Shown here: positions 34,085 to 43,823 of the stretch, one piece after another
Numbering within the stretch: the first letter of the stretch is position 1
Layout of the letters: each line of letters begins with the position of its first letter
Assembly: GCA_035283185.1 (NCBI GenBank)
Contig: DATEUJ010000162.1
Coordinates: forward strand, 62,001 to 126,000
Direction: 5' to 3'
Origin: DASSFZ01 sp035283185
GTDB taxonomy: Bacteria; Chloroflexota; Anaerolineae; Fen-1058
DNA length: 64,000 nt
The notes under the pieces: model-generated
What the model was told of the DNA's origin: nothing
The model's input: only the letters and a program-made list of their open reading frames with translations
The model's database searches: none
Translations under genes and position numbers: made by a program

Positions 34085-35059
34085 TCACCCGTTGCGCAGA
34101 ACGGCCGGTAAGTAGGTCTTGAACGATGTGCCGAGCGCGAACTCGGTGAAGTGATCCAGCATGACCGTAATCGTGTTGGACGCGGTGTCATGGCCGCAGC
34201 CAGCGCAGGGCATGATCGGAACCCACTGCCAGCGGGTGGTGTCGTAGAAGTAGAAATTCAGCTGCGATTCCTGCAGCCCGGAGGCGGCCAGTTCTTCATC
34301 GGTATAGTTGAACGTCAGGGTGTACGGCCGCGTGAACTGGTTGATGGGGCGCCCGTCGAGGTCGATGGCCTCCAGCGTGAATGCCCACCCGACGACGCGC
34401 ATCGTCCGAGCATTGGCGGTCGGCGTTGTCAGCGCCGTATAAGTGATGTTCACGGACTGCGTCACCGCCGCTGGCGGGAACGCGACGATGATGCCGCCGC
34501 CGTCAAGCGTGCCGCCCAAACCCGGCGACACCGGCGTGATCTCGCGACCGACGACGTGGGTGCGCAGGCTGGACACGGTCGAGGCGTTGTCGGCCCTGCC
34601 GGTCGACTCGAAGTAGATGCGGGTATGCGTCGGTGTCTGGCGCAAGACGTTTAGCGTAAACGTGATCGTCCGGGCCTGCGCGCCGTTCGCGGCGAGCGAT
34701 CCAAGCGACCACTCGACGGCGTCACCGGGCCGCAGCGGTGAGACGAACGTCAGCGAGCCGTGGCTGCTGGTCGTGGTGACGAACCGGGTGTGCTGCGGCA
34801 GCGTGCTTCGGACGATCGTGTTCTCGGCGTCCGCCGCGCCGGTGTTGGAGACGACGATGGTATAGACGATTTTCCCGCCTGGCTTCACGGCGCGCAGCGG
34901 TGAGGAGAACGTCGCCAGCGAGAGGATCGGCGACTCCAGCGGCGAGGTCTGCGCCAGTGACGCAGCGCCTGCGCCCGGCGCGGGCGCGAACCCCAGCCAG
35001 ACGAAGGCGATCCAGGCCATCACGAGCACGACAACACGACGAGCAGAGAAAGCAGACAT
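34085..35059 (-). CDS. Secreted protein with a DUF11-type repeat and YLPAVLR tail
   Basis: The 324-residue protein has a signal peptide (VVVLVMAWIAFVWLGFAPAP), a DUF11-like domain (GGKIVYTIVVSNTGAADAEN, then LPQHTRFVTTTSSHG) and ends SFKTYLPAVLRNG. The tail resembles the YLPLVLR motif that recurs in exported Chloroflexota proteins and may be a sorting or anchoring signal. The start at 35059 was chosen because the signal peptide begins there. It is transcribed opposite to the flanking sulfur genes and probably unrelated to them in function. Confidence 0.75.
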   Translation of the reverse strand: MSAFSARRVVVLVMAWIAFVWLGFAPAPGAGAASLAQTSPLESPILSLATFSSPLRAVKPGGKIVYTIVVSNTGAADAENTIVRSTLPQHTRFVTTTSSHGSLTFVSPLRPGDAVEWSLGSLAANGAQARTITFTLNVLRQTPTHTRIYFESTGRADNASTVSSLRTHVVGREITPVSPGLGGTLDGGGIIVAFPPAAVTQSVNITYTALTTPTANARTMRVVGWAFTLEAIDLDGRPINQFTRPYTLTFNYTDEELAASGLQESQLNFYFYDTTRWQWVPIMPCAGCGHDTASNTITVMLDHFTEFALGTSFKTYLPAVLRNG

Positions 35060-35251
35060 GAATTGACTCCCAGCGAATTGCTCAGACTGCACATCAGTTT
35101 ACACGGGCTTACGGCGAGCACGGTAGACCTTTCGTTGGGATTGTGTGCTATCGCCAAGCGCGCAAAGTCATTCCAACAAGCATCAAGACACATCGATGAA
35201 TCCGCCTGAGTTGGCGCGCGAGTGCTCGGCCAGGCGGCAGAGGAGGAAACC

Positions 35252-35704
35252 ATGAATGAGCGCAAAGTGGATCACTCCGCATTGCGAACGAACCAGGCGT
35301 TTATCATCGGGCTGCTGGCCCTGGCGTTCGTGTTTGACGTGTGGCCGCTGGTGACGCTCGTCGCGGCGGTCATGATCGTTGGAACCATCTGGCCGAGCGT
35401 GGCCTTGTTCAAAGCCGTGTATCTGTACGTTCTGAAGCCATTGAAGATTGCGCGACCCGACGTGCGCGTGGACAATCCCGAGCCGCATTTGTTCGCGCAG
35501 GGCGTGGGCGGGGCAGTCTTGACGCTGGCGACGATCGCCTTTGTCGTGGGAGCGCCTGCCGCCGGCTGGATCCTGGCGTGGGTCGTCGTGGCGCTGGCCG
35601 CGCTGAATCTGTTGGCCGGCATCTGCGTCGGCTGCATGATGTATTACTGGTTCAACCGGCTCGGCGTGCCCGGCTTCAAGGTCTCGCCGATTCCACGGAA
35701 GTGA
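35252..35704 (+). CDS. DUF4395 membrane protein
   Basis: The 150-residue protein has about four membrane helices and the DUF4395 pattern: VDHSALRTNQAFIIGLLALA at the N-terminus, RVDNPEPHLFAQGVGG in the middle and the C-terminal LAGICVGCMMYYWFNRLGVPG, with a conserved CxxC-like pair of Cys near the membrane surface. DUF4395 proteins usually stand beside thioredoxin or rhodanese genes and are thought to take part in sulfur trafficking or redox transfer. The thioredoxin gene begins 3 nt after it. Confidence 0.85.
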   Translation: MNERKVDHSALRTNQAFIIGLLALAFVFDVWPLVTLVAAVMIVGTIWPSVALFKAVYLYVLKPLKIARPDVRVDNPEPHLFAQGVGGAVLTLATIAFVVGAPAAGWILAWVVVALAALNLLAGICVGCMMYYWFNRLGVPGFKVSPIPRK

Positions 35705-35707
35705 TCC

Positions 35708-36151
35708 ATGCCTGAGCGTATTCTGATCGCGATCGCGTTGATCGGGCTGGGCGTGCTCGCCTACCGGCTGCTCCTCTCGGCTCAGCGACGACGGGCGTCG
35801 TCCGCCACAGGGCACGGGCGAATGACGGGACGACCCGCGCTGATCGTCTTCACCAGCCCGACCTGCGCGCCGTGCAAGCTGCAGCAAATGCCCGTCGTCG
35901 ACCGCTTGATGGCCGGGTGGGCCGAGCGCATCGATCTGCGCGTCGTCGACGTGACCGAGCAGCCCGACGTCGCCGCGCGCTTCGGCGTGTGGTCGCTGCC
36001 GACGACGATCGTGCTGGACGCAGGCGGCCGGGTGTCGGCCATCAATCAAGGCACGGCGAGCGAGCAGAAATTGCGCGAGCAGTTCGAGCGGGTCAGCGGA
36101 TGGGCAACGGATCAACGAATGGGCGGGCCGGCGAACCAACCGGCCCATTAG
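35708..36151 (+). CDS. Membrane-anchored thioredoxin
   Basis: The 147-residue protein has an N-terminal membrane helix (LIAIALIGLGVLAYRLLL) and a thioredoxin domain with the active site SPTCAPCKLQQMP (CxxC) and the cis-Pro region VWSLPTTIVL. It should face outward or be membrane-tethered and reduce or carry sulfur for partners. It follows the DUF4395 gene by 3 nt and precedes the MoeB-rhodanese gene, suggesting a shared sulfur role. The C-terminal 15 residues (QRMGGPANQPAH) are encoded by repeat-like DNA and may be a late extension. Confidence 0.85.
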   Translation: MPERILIAIALIGLGVLAYRLLLSAQRRRASSATGHGRMTGRPALIVFTSPTCAPCKLQQMPVVDRLMAGWAERIDLRVVDVTEQPDVAARFGVWSLPTTIVLDAGGRVSAINQGTASEQKLREQFERVSGWATDQRMGGPANQPAH

Positions 36152-36189
36152 CGAACCAGTTACCCAGGCTCATGTCAAAACTGCTCGAA

Positions 36190-36207
36190 GCGGACTGTCA
36201 AGTCCGC
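36190..36207 (+). terminator. Small hairpin after the thioredoxin gene
   Basis: GCGGACT and AGTCCGC pair around GTCA. It lies 39 nt after the stop codon and may be a weak terminator; there is no T-run. MITE-1 copy 2 begins 10 nt further on. Confidence 0.4.
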
Positions 36208-36216
36208 GTTGGCGGC

Positions 36217-36328
36217 GTGTGCACGCAAAACATGTCAGGTGGCTCACCGCCCGCGCCCGCGCGGGCGGCCAACCGCGAGGACGCGGTTTGGCGAGCACTG
36301 TAACGAGTGACAACATTTGCGTGCACAC
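36217..36328. mobile_element. MITE-1 copy 2 (112 bp)
   Basis: The ends are GTGTGCACGCAAA and TTTGCGTGCACAC; two palindromes (CCGCCCGCG..CGCGGGCGG and AACCGCG..CGCGGTT) lie inside. The flanks TTGGCGGC (36209-36216) and CTGGCGGC (36329-36336) form an 8-bp target-site duplication with one mismatch. It is in the opposite orientation to copy 3 at 51618. It separates the thioredoxin gene from the MoeB-rhodanese gene and carries no coding capacity. Confidence 0.85.
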
Positions 36329-36435
36329 CTGGCGGCCGGACTTCGCAGTCCAGCCAGAGCGACGAGGGATTTTGAAACAGGTTCTACGTCGAGGCGGCTA
36401 ATGAAAGCCGCCTTACGTCTGGCAGGGGGAATGAG

Positions 36436-37590
36436 ATGGACGCTCAATCCGTTCAATTAAGTCACGAAGAAATTCGGCGTTACAGCCGTCACCTGATCAT
36501 GCCCGAAGTCGGCATGGCGGGGCAGAAGAAACTCAAGGCCGCCAGCGTGCTCACGGTCGGCGCGGGTGGTCTGGGATCGCCGTTGGCGATGTACCTGGCG
36601 GCGGCCGGCGTGGGGCGCATCGGCGTGGTCGACTTCGACGTCGTCGACGAGAGCAACCTGCAGCGGCAAATCATTCACGGCCAGTCCTGGCTCGGCAAGC
36701 CGAAGCGCGAATCGGCCCGGACGCGCTTGCTCGACATCAACCCGTTCATCCAGGTCGATACCTACGGCGATCCGCTGACGAGCGCGAACGCGCTTGAGAT
36801 CATGCGCGATTACGACGTGATCGTCGACGGAACGGATAACTTCCAGACGCGTTACCTGGTGAACGACGCGTGCGTCCTTCTCGACAAGCCGAACGTGTAC
36901 GGGAGCATCTTCCGCTTCGAGGGACAGGCGTCGGTCTTCTACGCCAAGGAAGGGCCGTGCTATCGCTGCCTGTATCCCGAGCCGCCGCCGCCGGGACTCG
37001 TCCCCTCGTGCGCCGAGGGCGGAGTGCTCGGCGTGCTGCCGGGCGTGATCGGCACGATCCAGGCGACCGAGGCGATCAAGCTGATCATCGGCCAGGGCGA
37101 GCCGCTGATCGGGCGGCTGCTGCTGTACGACGCGCTGGAGATGAGCTTCCGCACGCTCAAGCTGCGCAAGAACCCCGAATGCCCGGTCTGCGGCGAGCAT
37201 CCGACGGTGACCGAGCTGATCGACTACGACGCATTCTGCGGCGTGACGCCTCACGACGTGCAGGCCGAGCAGGGCATGGAAGTGACGGCCCAGGAGCTGA
37301 AGACGCAGCTCGATCGCGACGGCAAGGACCTGGTGGTGATCGACGTGCGCGAGCCGCACGAGTGGGAAATCTCCAAGCTCTCCTTTGCTACATTGATCCC
37401 CAAAGGCGAGCTGCCGTCGAGGCTGAACACGCTCGACATGACAAAAGAATACGTGCTGCACTGCCAGAGCGGCATGCGCAGTCTGGACGCGGCGCGGTTG
37501 ATGAAGGCCGCCGGCTTCCGCGCGAAGAGCCTGCGCGGCGGCATCAATGCCTGGGCGCGGGAGATCGATCCGAGTTTGCCGACGTACTGA
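36436..37590 (+). CDS. moeB: MoeB/ThiF-like E1 adenylyltransferase fused to rhodanese
   Basis: The 384-residue protein has an E1 domain (LTVGAGGLGSPLAMYLA nucleotide loop; DFDVVDESNLQRQ; VDGTDNFQTRY), two CxxC zinc pairs (CYRC and CPVC), and a C-terminal rhodanese domain with active-site Cys343 in LHCQSGMRSL. Such fusions adenylate the C-terminal Gly of a sulfur carrier and hand over a persulfide sulfur to give a thiocarboxylate. The CysO-like carrier at 33779 is the natural client here, though MoaD for molybdopterin is possible. A hairpin (GGCGGC..GCCGCC) lies just upstream of the ribosome site GGGGGAA. Confidence 0.9.
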   Translation: MDAQSVQLSHEEIRRYSRHLIMPEVGMAGQKKLKAASVLTVGAGGLGSPLAMYLAAAGVGRIGVVDFDVVDESNLQRQIIHGQSWLGKPKRESARTRLLDINPFIQVDTYGDPLTSANALEIMRDYDVIVDGTDNFQTRYLVNDACVLLDKPNVYGSIFRFEGQASVFYAKEGPCYRCLYPEPPPPGLVPSCAEGGVLGVLPGVIGTIQATEAIKLIIGQGEPLIGRLLLYDALEMSFRTLKLRKNPECPVCGEHPTVTELIDYDAFCGVTPHDVQAEQGMEVTAQELKTQLDRDGKDLVVIDVREPHEWEISKLSFATLIPKGELPSRLNTLDMTKEYVLHCQSGMRSLDAARLMKAAGFRAKSLRGGINAWAREIDPSLPTY

Positions 37591-37694
37591 TTGCCGGTGG
37601 TTGCATACAAATCCATAAACTGATTGCTCGCGCCTTCAGGCAGTGATATACTATAGGCAGAAAGTTCGAGACAACCGGATGCACGGGAGTGCAG

Positions 37695-37904
37695 ATGAAA
37701 ATTAGTGTCATCGTCCACGAGGCGGAGGAGGGGGGTACTGGGCGGAAGTCCCCGCTATTCCCGGGTGTGCCACGCAGGGCGAAACCTTCGAGGAGCTCCT
37801 GCACGATCTGTACGAAGCGGTTGAAGGCTGTCTCGCTTGACGATTGGCCTCTTCGTCACCTGCTCAAGATGGCGGGGCTGACCAAAGCCGATTTGGAGAC
37901 GTGA
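37695..37904 (+). pseudogene. Second hicB::hicA scar, with a poly-G frameshift
   Basis: From ATG 37695 (GGGAG upstream) the HicB start MKISVIVHEAEEGG runs into a six-G tract at 37729-37735; shifting by one base there restores HicB (YWAEVPAIPGCATQGETFEE). In the original frame the 3' end reads RHLLKMAGLTKADLET and a stop at 37904, the C-terminal HicA signature. So an antitoxin front part is joined to a toxin back part, as at 2359-2654. Neither a functional HicB nor HicA can be made. Confidence 0.65.
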
Positions 37905-37995
37905 CGCAACAGTTTACATCTGGGCCAAGGAGACCTGGGTTCTCACGGGAGCCAAGTCTCTCTGTGTAAAAGCGCTTTTTACGCGGAGGAGAGCC

Positions 37996-38265
37996 ATGCC
38001 CTCGAAAGAATCGCTTCCCATGTTGCGATCGCCGAGTTACATTGTCGGGCCGGATGGAGAGCCGACAGCGGTACTCGTCGACCTGGTGACATGGAGAGCC
38101 ATTATCGACCGTCTCGAAGACCAAGAGGATCTTGAGCTGTTACGAGCCAGCGCGGAAGATCTTGAGACGTTAGCAAGCGGCGGCCGCCCAAGCGGCTGGA
38201 AGACTTGGGAGGAGTTCGAGGCGGAATTGGACGCGCTGGAGCAAGCGGGTGAGCTATCGGGTTGA
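37996..38265 (+). CDS. RelB/Phd-like antitoxin
   Basis: The 89-residue protein begins MPSKESLPMLRSPSYIVGPD and contains PTAVLVDLVTWRAIIDRLED, the DNA-binding and dimerisation pattern of Phd/YefM-type antitoxins, then an acidic C-terminal helix (LASGGRPSGWKTWEEFEAEL) that would wrap a RelE-like toxin. The GTG of a RelE-like fragment overlaps its 3' end. The order antitoxin-toxin is the usual one, but the toxin is truncated, leaving this antitoxin alone. GGAGGAG lies upstream of the ATG. Confidence 0.75.
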   Translation: MPSKESLPMLRSPSYIVGPDGEPTAVLVDLVTWRAIIDRLEDQEDLELLRASAEDLETLASGGRPSGWKTWEEFEAELDALEQAGELSG

Positions 38266-38343
38266 TATTTCACCTGTCGCCCAACAGGAAATCAAGAAAC
38301 TGCCCGGTCATGTTCGCCAGCGAGTGCGAAGGATCATCAAAGT
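38249..38343 (+). pseudogene. RelE-like toxin, N-terminal fragment
   Basis: From GTG 38249 the frame reads YRVDISPVAQQEIKKLPGHV, then RQRVRRIIK, the first two helices of RelE/ParE toxins, and then loses homology where the 3' end of the pyrD-like gene begins at 38347. About two thirds of the toxin, including its catalytic residues, is missing. The gene is coupled to the antitoxin by overlap. Confidence 0.7.
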
Positions 38344-38346
38344 TGG

Positions 38347-39162
38347 TCATTCGTCCTTCGTCGGGAAGAATGCCTCAGCAATCGCCATCGCCGCCTTCGG
38401 ATCGCGCCAGATGAGCGCGTCGATCTGAACGGCAGTCGCCCCCGCGGCAAGCATCATGCGCGCGTCCTCAACCGTGTGCACGCCGCCCGATGCGACGACC
38501 GGCACGTCCACGCTTTCGAGCGTCTCGCGCACGGCGTGCAGCGCGAGCGGCAGTGTGCCGCGCCCGTACAATCGACCCGACACAAAGCCGTCTCCCCACA
38601 GCAATGTCCCGCGCGCCGGCGCGGCGACGACGAGTGCACTCGCGCCCGCCTCGACACACATCGGCGCGAGACCGGCGGCGCGCTCGAGCGGCAGGCGGAC
38701 GAGCACCGGCCGCTCGCTGGCCTCGACGGCTGCGGCAATCAGCGCGGCGATCGCGCCTTCGTCCTCCTCGTCACGCACGCCCAATTCCACGCCGCCCACG
38801 CTTTCGACGACGACGAGGCGCACGGCGCACTCGGCTACGTCGTCAGGCGTGGTGCTGGCGATGTGGACGATGACGGGGATGCCCCAGCGTTTCCACGTGC
38901 CCTGGCTCTCTTTGAGGACGGCGCTGATGCCGGGATTCGGAATGCCGGTGTGAACCAGCGCAGCCGATCCCAGGTCGATGCTGACCGGATCGCCCGCCGG
39001 CTTGCGAGGCCGCGCCGTCACCGGATTGGTGACGAACGCGCCCCACTTGCTCCAGTCGATAAGGGCCGCATACTCGCTCGCAAAACCGGCGCAGCCGGAG
39101 GCCGGCATGATCGGCGATTTGAGCGATAACCCGGTCTTGTGCTGCGGCGCAAGCTCAATCAT
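38347..39162 (-). CDS. pyrD: Dihydroorotate dehydrogenase-like flavoenzyme (PyrD type 1B)
   Basis: The 271-residue protein is a PyrD-like TIM barrel: SLKSPIMPASGCAGFASEYA at the start, ASALVVAAPARGTL and VDVPVVASGGVHTVEDARMM, the FMN phosphate loops. It is shorter than most PyrD (about 300) and several usual active-site residues are not obvious, so it may be a divergent relative. It overlaps the PyrK-like gene by 4 nt (ATGA), which supports a two-subunit dihydroorotate dehydrogenase. A decayed RelE gene ends just before its 3' end. Confidence 0.7.
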   Translation of the reverse strand: MIELAPQHKTGLSLKSPIMPASGCAGFASEYAALIDWSKWGAFVTNPVTARPRKPAGDPVSIDLGSAALVHTGIPNPGISAVLKESQGTWKRWGIPVIVHIASTTPDDVAECAVRLVVVESVGGVELGVRDEEDEGAIAALIAAAVEASERPVLVRLPLERAAGLAPMCVEAGASALVVAAPARGTLLWGDGFVSGRLYGRGTLPLALHAVRETLESVDVPVVASGGVHTVEDARMMLAAGATAVQIDALIWRDPKAAMAIAEAFFPTKDE

Positions 39163-39905
39163 AATATCTCCTGTTCAGACTTCCGAAGTCTTGAGGTCAG
39201 CTCGAAAACCGGCCCATCCACGCAGGCCAATCTCGACCCGTTCCAGCATGCGTAGCACGCGCCGGCGCCGCACGCCAGCTCGACGAGGCGGAGCGCCTGG
39301 GCGAATCCGCGCGGCGCAGGAAAACGAATCGACTCGACGAGGCCGGCGAGGCGCGTGTTGAAGCTGTCCGGCCCGCAGGCGAAAACCTGATCGGCCCACG
39401 CGATCGCATCCGGCAGCAGGCCGAGGAGGTCGGCGCCGATCGCGCGGATCACCTCGATGTCCGCCGGCAGCGCGGAAACCGGATACGCCTGCTCGGCCGA
39501 CGGCGCCGCATACGCCAGCGTCACCGAACGGCCGCCCGCGAGCGCGCGATCGATCAGCGTCAGCAAAGGACCGAGATCGGGAATGGGCGCGCTCGACCCG
39601 GCGGCGACGAGCAACAAGTTTCGGCTTCCGTTCTCTACCTGAAACCCTCGCCCAATCGGACCCAGCACGTCGACGCGATCGCCGGCGCGCAGCGCGAGGG
39701 ACGGCGGATCGGCGACGAGCACAGCAAATCCGTCGGCCTCAATCGCGCACGGCCACCACGTGCGGCGCAGGTAGGCATCGACCGATCGGACCAGGATGGC
39801 GCGACCCGGCTCGAGCGCGGGCGCCAGCTCCGGCGCGGAAAAACGAATCCGCGCGAAAGGCCCTGTGGCGTCGATCCCGGCGACTTCGGCGAAGGTCTGC
39901 CGCAT
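39159..39905 (-). CDS. pyrK: PyrK-like iron-sulfur/FAD electron-transfer subunit
   Basis: The 248-residue protein has a ferredoxin-reductase fold with an FAD region (GRAILVRSVDAYLRRTWWPC), a nucleotide-binding segment (LLLVAAGSSAPIPDLGPLL) and four Cys near the end (LACGAGACYACWNGSRLACV) that would bind a 2Fe-2S cluster, the pattern of PyrK. It passes electrons from the flavin of PyrD to NAD. Start codon and family length agree. The two-gene operon is transcribed on the minus strand away from the prohibitin gene. Confidence 0.85.
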   Translation of the reverse strand: MRQTFAEVAGIDATGPFARIRFSAPELAPALEPGRAILVRSVDAYLRRTWWPCAIEADGFAVLVADPPSLALRAGDRVDVLGPIGRGFQVENGSRNLLLVAAGSSAPIPDLGPLLTLIDRALAGGRSVTLAYAAPSAEQAYPVSALPADIEVIRAIGADLLGLLPDAIAWADQVFACGPDSFNTRLAGLVESIRFPAPRGFAQALRLVELACGAGACYACWNGSRLACVDGPVFELTSRLRKSEQEIL

Positions 39906-40096
39906 GCCTGGATTATCGTTCGGGGACGGGCGAAATGCAAGAGGAGAGAAGTTGCAGATCGGTTTCCGCTAGAAATCGGGTATCTGTCGGGTGAAGTCAG
40001 CCTGCCGTCATATGATTTTGCGCTTAAGGGGTATAATCTACTCGCAGTTTGAATCCGCTTCAAACTCAAATCGATAAATCCTACGGAGGATGAACC

Positions 40097-41176
40097 ATGA
40101 GTATTTCGCCCATTCTCAGCATCTTAGGTTGGGGGGCTATTGGCCTCCTGGTCCTGTACGTGTTTTATGTAGTCAGTTCTCGAGCGCAAGGTCGCTCCAT
40201 GCGCATCTCGATCGCGGTCGTGGCGATCTTGCTCGTGTTAGGAATCGCGCTGAACGCGCTTGGCGCGGGACTGACCTTCATCGATCAAACCGAAGTGGGC
40301 GTGGTGATCAGCCCGCTGTCGCCGGGCGGTGTCCGGCCCGAACCGCTCCACGCCGGCATCCACTGGGTGATTCCATTCCTGGAAAGTGTGAATCGTTTCA
40401 GTATCTCCCAGCAGGAATATACCATGTCGGGCACAATCGGTGAAGGCGCCGTTCAGGGCGACGATGCGGTCGAGGCTCGCACGGCCGATGGACAGCAGGT
40501 GTTCATCGACGCCACCGTCCGCTACTCCGTCGATCCGGTGAAGGCGGTTGAGTTGCGCCGCAAGTGGGTGACTCAAGATCGCTACATTACCAGCTTTGTG
40601 CGCCCGACGACCCGCAACGTGATCTACAACACGTCTGCGCGTTACGGCGTTGAAGAGATTTACGGCGTGAAACGAGCCGAACTCCAACAAGTGATCTTCG
40701 AGCAGTTGATTACAGAATATGCCCAGCAAGGACTGGTCTTGGAGGCGTTCCAACTGCGCAACATCACTTTCACTGAAGACTACGCTAAATCTATCGAGGA
40801 GAAACAGATCGCCGAGCAAAACGCGCTCCGCGCCAGGTTCCTGGTGGAACAGCAGATTCAGGAAGCGGAGCGGTTGCGCGAGGAAGCGCGCGGCCAGCGC
40901 GACGCAGCCATCACGAAGGCCGACGGCGACGCTCAAGCCACCGTCCTGCGCGCGCAGGCCGAGGCGGAAGCGCTGCGGCTGGTCAGCGACGCGCTGAAGG
41001 CCAATCCCGACCTGCTGACGTTCCGCTACATCGAAAAGCTGGCGCCGGGCATCAACACGGTGCTGCTGCCGTCGAACGCGCCGTTCATTCTCGACATCAA
41101 CAGCCTGCTGTCGACGTCGGTCGCGACGCCCGCGCCGCAGCCAAGCCCTACCCCTGAACCGACGCCGGCTCCGTAG
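40097..41176 (+). CDS. Prohibitin/SPFH-domain membrane protein
   Basis: The 359-residue protein has two N-terminal membrane helices and an SPFH domain (GAGLTFIDQTEVGVVISPLS, then PEPLHAGIHWVIPFLESVN), followed by a long coiled coil rich in Ala/Glu (EEKQIAEQNALRARF, AERLREEARGQRDAA) and a C-terminal Pro/Thr tail. Such proteins form membrane rings that organise lipids and proteases. GGAGG precedes the ATG. The 5' region carries a small perfect hairpin (GTTTGAA..TTCAAAC at about 40048-40066). Confidence 0.9.
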   Translation: MSISPILSILGWGAIGLLVLYVFYVVSSRAQGRSMRISIAVVAILLVLGIALNALGAGLTFIDQTEVGVVISPLSPGGVRPEPLHAGIHWVIPFLESVNRFSISQQEYTMSGTIGEGAVQGDDAVEARTADGQQVFIDATVRYSVDPVKAVELRRKWVTQDRYITSFVRPTTRNVIYNTSARYGVEEIYGVKRAELQQVIFEQLITEYAQQGLVLEAFQLRNITFTEDYAKSIEEKQIAEQNALRARFLVEQQIQEAERLREEARGQRDAAITKADGDAQATVLRAQAEAEALRLVSDALKANPDLLTFRYIEKLAPGINTVLLPSNAPFILDINSLLSTSVATPAPQPSPTPEPTPAP

Positions 41177-41367
41177 TACCTTCCCAGTCGAATTGTTGCT
41201 TTTCCAGCAAGGTTTTGCCACGGAGACACTGAGACACGGGGGTATAACTATTAGAATCGCATTAGAGCGCCGTTCAGCATCTTGACACGCCCGTGCGACG
41301 AACATAAAATGATATAGGGTCAGGCAGGCTTACTGGAATTGCGTGCGGACGGGTTATCAGGCTGTCT

Positions 41368-42258
41368 ATGGACTACAAAGACTACTACAAGATTCTCGGC
41401 GTGCCGAAGTCGGCCAGCGAAGCCGACGTCAAGCGCGCCTATCGCAAGCTGGCGCGCGATCATCACCCCGACCGGCATCCTGGCGACAAGAAAGCGGAAG
41501 AGCGCTTCAAGGAGATCAACGAAGCGTACGAAGTGCTGGGCGATCCCGACAAGCGCCGCAAGTACGATCAGCTCGGCTCGCGCTACCAGGAGTGGCAGCG
41601 CATGGGAGGCGATCCGCGCGGCTTCAACTGGGGCCAGGGGAACGTCCGCGTCGAGGATTTGAACGATCTGTTCGGCGGCCAGTTCTCCGACTTCTTCACC
41701 AGCATCTTCGGCGGCGACGCTGCGCGCGGGCGGCGCGCCAACGTGCGCGGGCGTGACGTCGAGCAAAACGTCGAGATATCGCTCGATGAAGCGTTTCACG
41801 GTGCGACGCTCACTTTCCAGAAGAACGGCAAGCACGTCGAGGTGAAGATTCCGCCGGGCGTGAAAACCGGCTCGAGAGTGCGCGTGGCCGGCGAAGGCGG
41901 CGCCGGCGCCGGCAGCGGGCCAAAGGGCGACCTGTACCTCGTCGTCAACGTGCGCCCGCACCCCCGGTTCAAGCGCGACGGCGACGATCTGTCGCTTGAG
42001 ATGCCGATCGATTTGTACACGGCGGTGCTGGGCGGCGAGGCATCCGTGCAGACATTCGACGGCGCGCTGTCCCTGAAGATCCCGCCCGAAACGCAAGATG
42101 GGCGCACCTTCAAGCTGCGCGGCCAGGGCATGCCGCACCTGCGCGAGCCTGGAGGCCGCGGCGACCTGCTGGTCAAGGTCCACGTGCGAATTCCGCAGGA
42201 CCTGTCGCCGGAAGAGAAGAGATTGTTCTCGGAGCTGGCCCGGCTGCGCCCGCGCTAA
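41368..42258 (+). CDS. cbpA: DnaJ/CbpA-type co-chaperone
   Basis: The 296-residue protein has a J domain with the conserved HPD (KLARDHHPDRHPGDKKAEER) that activates DnaK ATPase, a Gly/Phe-rich linker, and two CTD beta domains (VEISLDEAFHGATLTFQ; DGRTFKLRGQGMP). The zinc finger of true DnaJ is absent, which marks it as CbpA/DjlA-like rather than DnaJ. It is a single gene, cytoplasmic. Confidence 0.9.
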   Translation: MDYKDYYKILGVPKSASEADVKRAYRKLARDHHPDRHPGDKKAEERFKEINEAYEVLGDPDKRRKYDQLGSRYQEWQRMGGDPRGFNWGQGNVRVEDLNDLFGGQFSDFFTSIFGGDAARGRRANVRGRDVEQNVEISLDEAFHGATLTFQKNGKHVEVKIPPGVKTGSRVRVAGEGGAGAGSGPKGDLYLVVNVRPHPRFKRDGDDLSLEMPIDLYTAVLGGEASVQTFDGALSLKIPPETQDGRTFKLRGQGMPHLREPGGRGDLLVKVHVRIPQDLSPEEKRLFSELARLRPR

Positions 42259-42319
42259 CCGGCGCCCGCTCACCCGTCCCGGAGTCGCTCCGGTAAGTAT
42301 TCAGAATCTTGCCACGGAG

Positions 42320-42542
42320 GTAACTGCTCAGCCCGCGTCATTGCGAGAAGCCCATGCCCCTTGGGGGCATGCCAAAAGACAGAAACTTATGCAAAGCGAA
42401 GTTTCTGAGCAGCGCTTTTTGCGAAGCAATCTCCTGCACGGACCGCCATGTGCGCTCAGGAACGCGGAGATTGCTTCGTCGCAAACGACGCTCACCTGCC
42501 CCGCGCTTCTCAGCGGGGTCGCAATGACGGCTGAGTAGTTAC
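42320..42542. mobile_element. MITE-4 copy with GTCATTGCGAG-type interior
   Basis: The ends are GTAACTGCTCAGCC and GGCTGAGTAGTTAC, an inverted pair with one mismatch, and the flanks are an exact 8-bp duplication CCACGGAG (42312-42319 and 42543-42550). The interior is the widely dispersed repeat family that reads GTCATTGCGAGAAG and, inverted, CGCAATGACGG, with GAAGCAATCTC / GAGATTGCTTC inside and two extra hairpins. It is non-coding and fills the space between cbpA and htrA. Confidence 0.75.
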
Positions 42543-42556
42543 CCACGGAGAAGCAT

Positions 42557-43744
<1,188 letters not shown>

Positions 43745-43823
43745 GCCACTCGAACTTTACCAACTGAATCGGGCGCTGTCGCCCCCGCACGTGCTCGTGT
43801 GACCATCCCAAAAGGAGATGCGT

